A DNA stretch of 64,000 bases from JAFGKK01 sp964521085 (GTDB taxonomy: Bacteria > Chloroflexota > Anaerolineae > Anaerolineales > RBG-16-64-43), in NCBI GenBank assembly GCA_964521085.1, contig CAZFPL010000015.1, positions 1 through 64,000 of the forward strand, written 5' to 3'. The notes under the pieces were generated by a model that saw only the letters and a program-made list of their open reading frames with translations, made no database searches and had not been told where the DNA came from. This document shows, in pieces, positions 62,952 through 64,000 of the stretch (the stretch's first letter is position 1; each line of letters begins with the position of its first letter). A program made the translations under genes and the position numbers.

Positions 62952-64000
62952 GGCGTACTCCGCTTTTCCGGCAAAAGAGCGACCAAGCGTTCGATGACAG
63001 CTTCGGCAACCAGGCTCTTCTCCATCAACGGAAGGCTCTGCGCGGATCCATCGGCGGAAAAGAGGATAACACGGTTGGTGTCGGTTTCGAAACCCGAATC
63101 GGGCTGGCCGACCTCGTTGGCAACGATCAGGTCGAGATGCTTGGCGGCGAGTTTCTTGCGCGCGTTCTTCTCCAAATCGCCCGTCTCGGCGGAAAAGCCG
63201 ATCGTCACGAGGGGGCGACCCTTCCTGGATTTCCCTTCGGAGACCTCCATCAGAATATCCGCCGTGCGTTCCAGCCGGATCGATTCGGGGGTGGAACTCT
63301 TTTTAATTTTCTCTTCGGAAGGATCGGCGGGGCGGAAATCGGCGACCGCGGCCGCCATGATCAGTGCGTCCGCATCCGCCGCCTCGGTGAGGACGGCGGT
63401 GCGCATCTCCTCGGCCGTATGCACGTCGATCCGCCGCGCCCCATACGGCGCGCTTTGCGCAGTGGGTCCGGCGATCAGGATGACGTCGGCGCCCGCATCC
63501 AGCGCGGCACGGGCCAGCGCAAAACCCTGCTTGCCCGACGAACGGTTGGAGATTACGCGCACCGGATCGATCGGTTCCTGAGTCCCGCCGGCGGTGACGA
63601 CGACCCTCCGATTGCGCAAGACTCCGCCGCGCGAAAGCAGATGACGGACGCGGTCGAGGATATCCGCCGGTTCGGTCATCCGCCCTTTGGCGGAAAGACC
63701 CGACGCCAGATGCCCTTCCTCCGGGCCGACGACGATCGCACCGCGCGAAATCAACGTCCGCAGATTTTCCTGGTTGGCGGTCGATGCGAACATCCCGCCG
63801 TCCATCGCGGGGGCGACCATCAGCCCACAGCGCGCGGAAAGCGCGGTGAGGGAAAGCAGATTGTCGGCCAGCCCGTGGGCCAGTTTCGCGATCGTATTGG
63901 CGGTGATCGGCGCCACCAGCAACAGATCCGCCGGCCGGCCGAGGTTCACGTGCAGCACATGCGCTTCGGCGCCCCATAATTCGGTATCGGTATATGCCGC
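62948..64000 (-). CDS. coaBC: Phosphopantothenoylcysteine decarboxylase / ligase, partial
   Basis: The frame runs off the window at 64000, so the N-terminus of the CoaC domain is missing. Visible CoaC motifs are HVNLGRPADLLLVAPITANTIAKLAHG, cited as one block, and MVAPAMDGGMF. CoaB follows from about 63.65 kb: VVVTAGGTQEPIDPVRVISNRSSGKQG, then DALIMAAAVADFRP and a final GFSAETG. The enzyme makes 4'-phosphopantetheine from phosphopantothenate, cysteine and CTP for coenzyme A. The stop overlaps the P1 peptidase start. Confidence 0.95.
   Translation of the reverse strand, partial: AAYTDTELWGAEAHVLHVNLGRPADLLLVAPITANTIAKLAHGLADNLLSLTALSARCGLMVAPAMDGGMFASTANQENLRTLISRGAIVVGPEEGHLASGLSAKGRMTEPADILDRVRHLLSRGGVLRNRRVVVTAGGTQEPIDPVRVISNRSSGKQGFALARAALDAGADVILIAGPTAQSAPYGARRIDVHTAEEMRTAVLTEAADADALIMAAAVADFRPADPSEEKIKKSSTPESIRLERTADILMEVSEGKSRKGRPLVTIGFSAETGDLEKNARKKLAAKHLDLIVANEVGQPDSGFETDTNRVILFSADGSAQSLPLMEKSLVAEAVIERLVALLPEKRSTP

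Overview
This 64 kb window is a moderately GC-rich, densely packed bacterial chromosome segment. It most resembles Chloroflexota, probably class Anaerolineae; that assignment is an inference from gene content. Supporting traits are a stand-alone bacterial Elp3, envelope proteins and lipoproteins with long Thr/Pro-rich stalks, MacB-like ABC exporters without a TolC-type partner, an SIS-family phosphoglucose/phosphomannose isomerase, bactofilin, and many short intergenic palindromes. I see no rRNA operon, CRISPR array, integrase, transposase or complete mobile element.

Layout. 1-4.4 kb: elp3, then rpsF-ssb-rpsR and a secreted parvulin foldase. 4.4-11.4 kb: seven minus-strand genes forming two export modules. 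One is Yip1, ATPase, exported Ig/CARDB-like protein and MacB-type permease; the other is a PLDc_N peptide, ATPase and a YhfC protease-permease fusion. 11.7-18.9 kb: an MBL hydrolase and a membrane protein divergent from ruvB, a lipoprotein overlapping queA, punA, a membrane protein and a small DUF7661-like protein. 19.1-29.5 kb: a 7TM-GAF-HTH protein, an S1-domain protein, ftsK, a CDP-alcohol phosphatidyltransferase, lgt, and an ABC-2 system coupled to an RNase Z-like hydrolase. 29.6-35 kb: hsp20, lon, a response regulator and a PHP-AlbA_2 fusion. 35-38.5 kb: a minus-strand glycosyltransferase-like protein, a DUF4349 lipoprotein and an MFS remnant. 38.8-43.5 kb: rpoC under its own promoter, followed by an AP2-like basic protein. 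43.5-51.1 kb: a methyltransferase-like protein, ftcD, tRNA-Ser(GGA), PGI/PMI, rsmI, a C39-like lipoprotein and a tandem-domain phosphofructokinase. 51.6-64 kb: a Cys-rich lipoprotein, tRNA-Glu(UUC), an SDR enzyme, an SRPBCC protein, cysH-uvrA, a PadR-RDD pair, an HExxH membrane protein, bactofilin, a P1 peptidase and a partial coaBC.

How the genes work together. Much of the window is housekeeping: translation and tRNA modification (rpsF, rpsR, elp3, queA, rsmI, two tRNAs), replication and repair (ssb, ruvB, uvrA, ftsK), transcription (rpoC), protein quality control (hsp20-lon, the parvulin), lipoprotein maturation (lgt, which serves the several lipoproteins seen here) and central metabolism. 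ATGA stop/start overlaps are common, so many neighbours are probably translationally coupled.

Most notable observations: promoters whose TATAAT or TATTCT box lies 6-8 nt before the ATG, which suggests leaderless mRNAs; a 101-bp three-hairpin repeat present twice with a single mismatch; several further palindrome families; a YhfC-permease fusion; a membrane-tethered putative transcription factor; a PHP-AlbA_2 fusion; a eukaryote-like tandem PFK with a dead second half; a clear operator at the PadR promoter; and a tRNA-Glu with an unusual T-loop. I did not find a defence island or another obviously complete new system.
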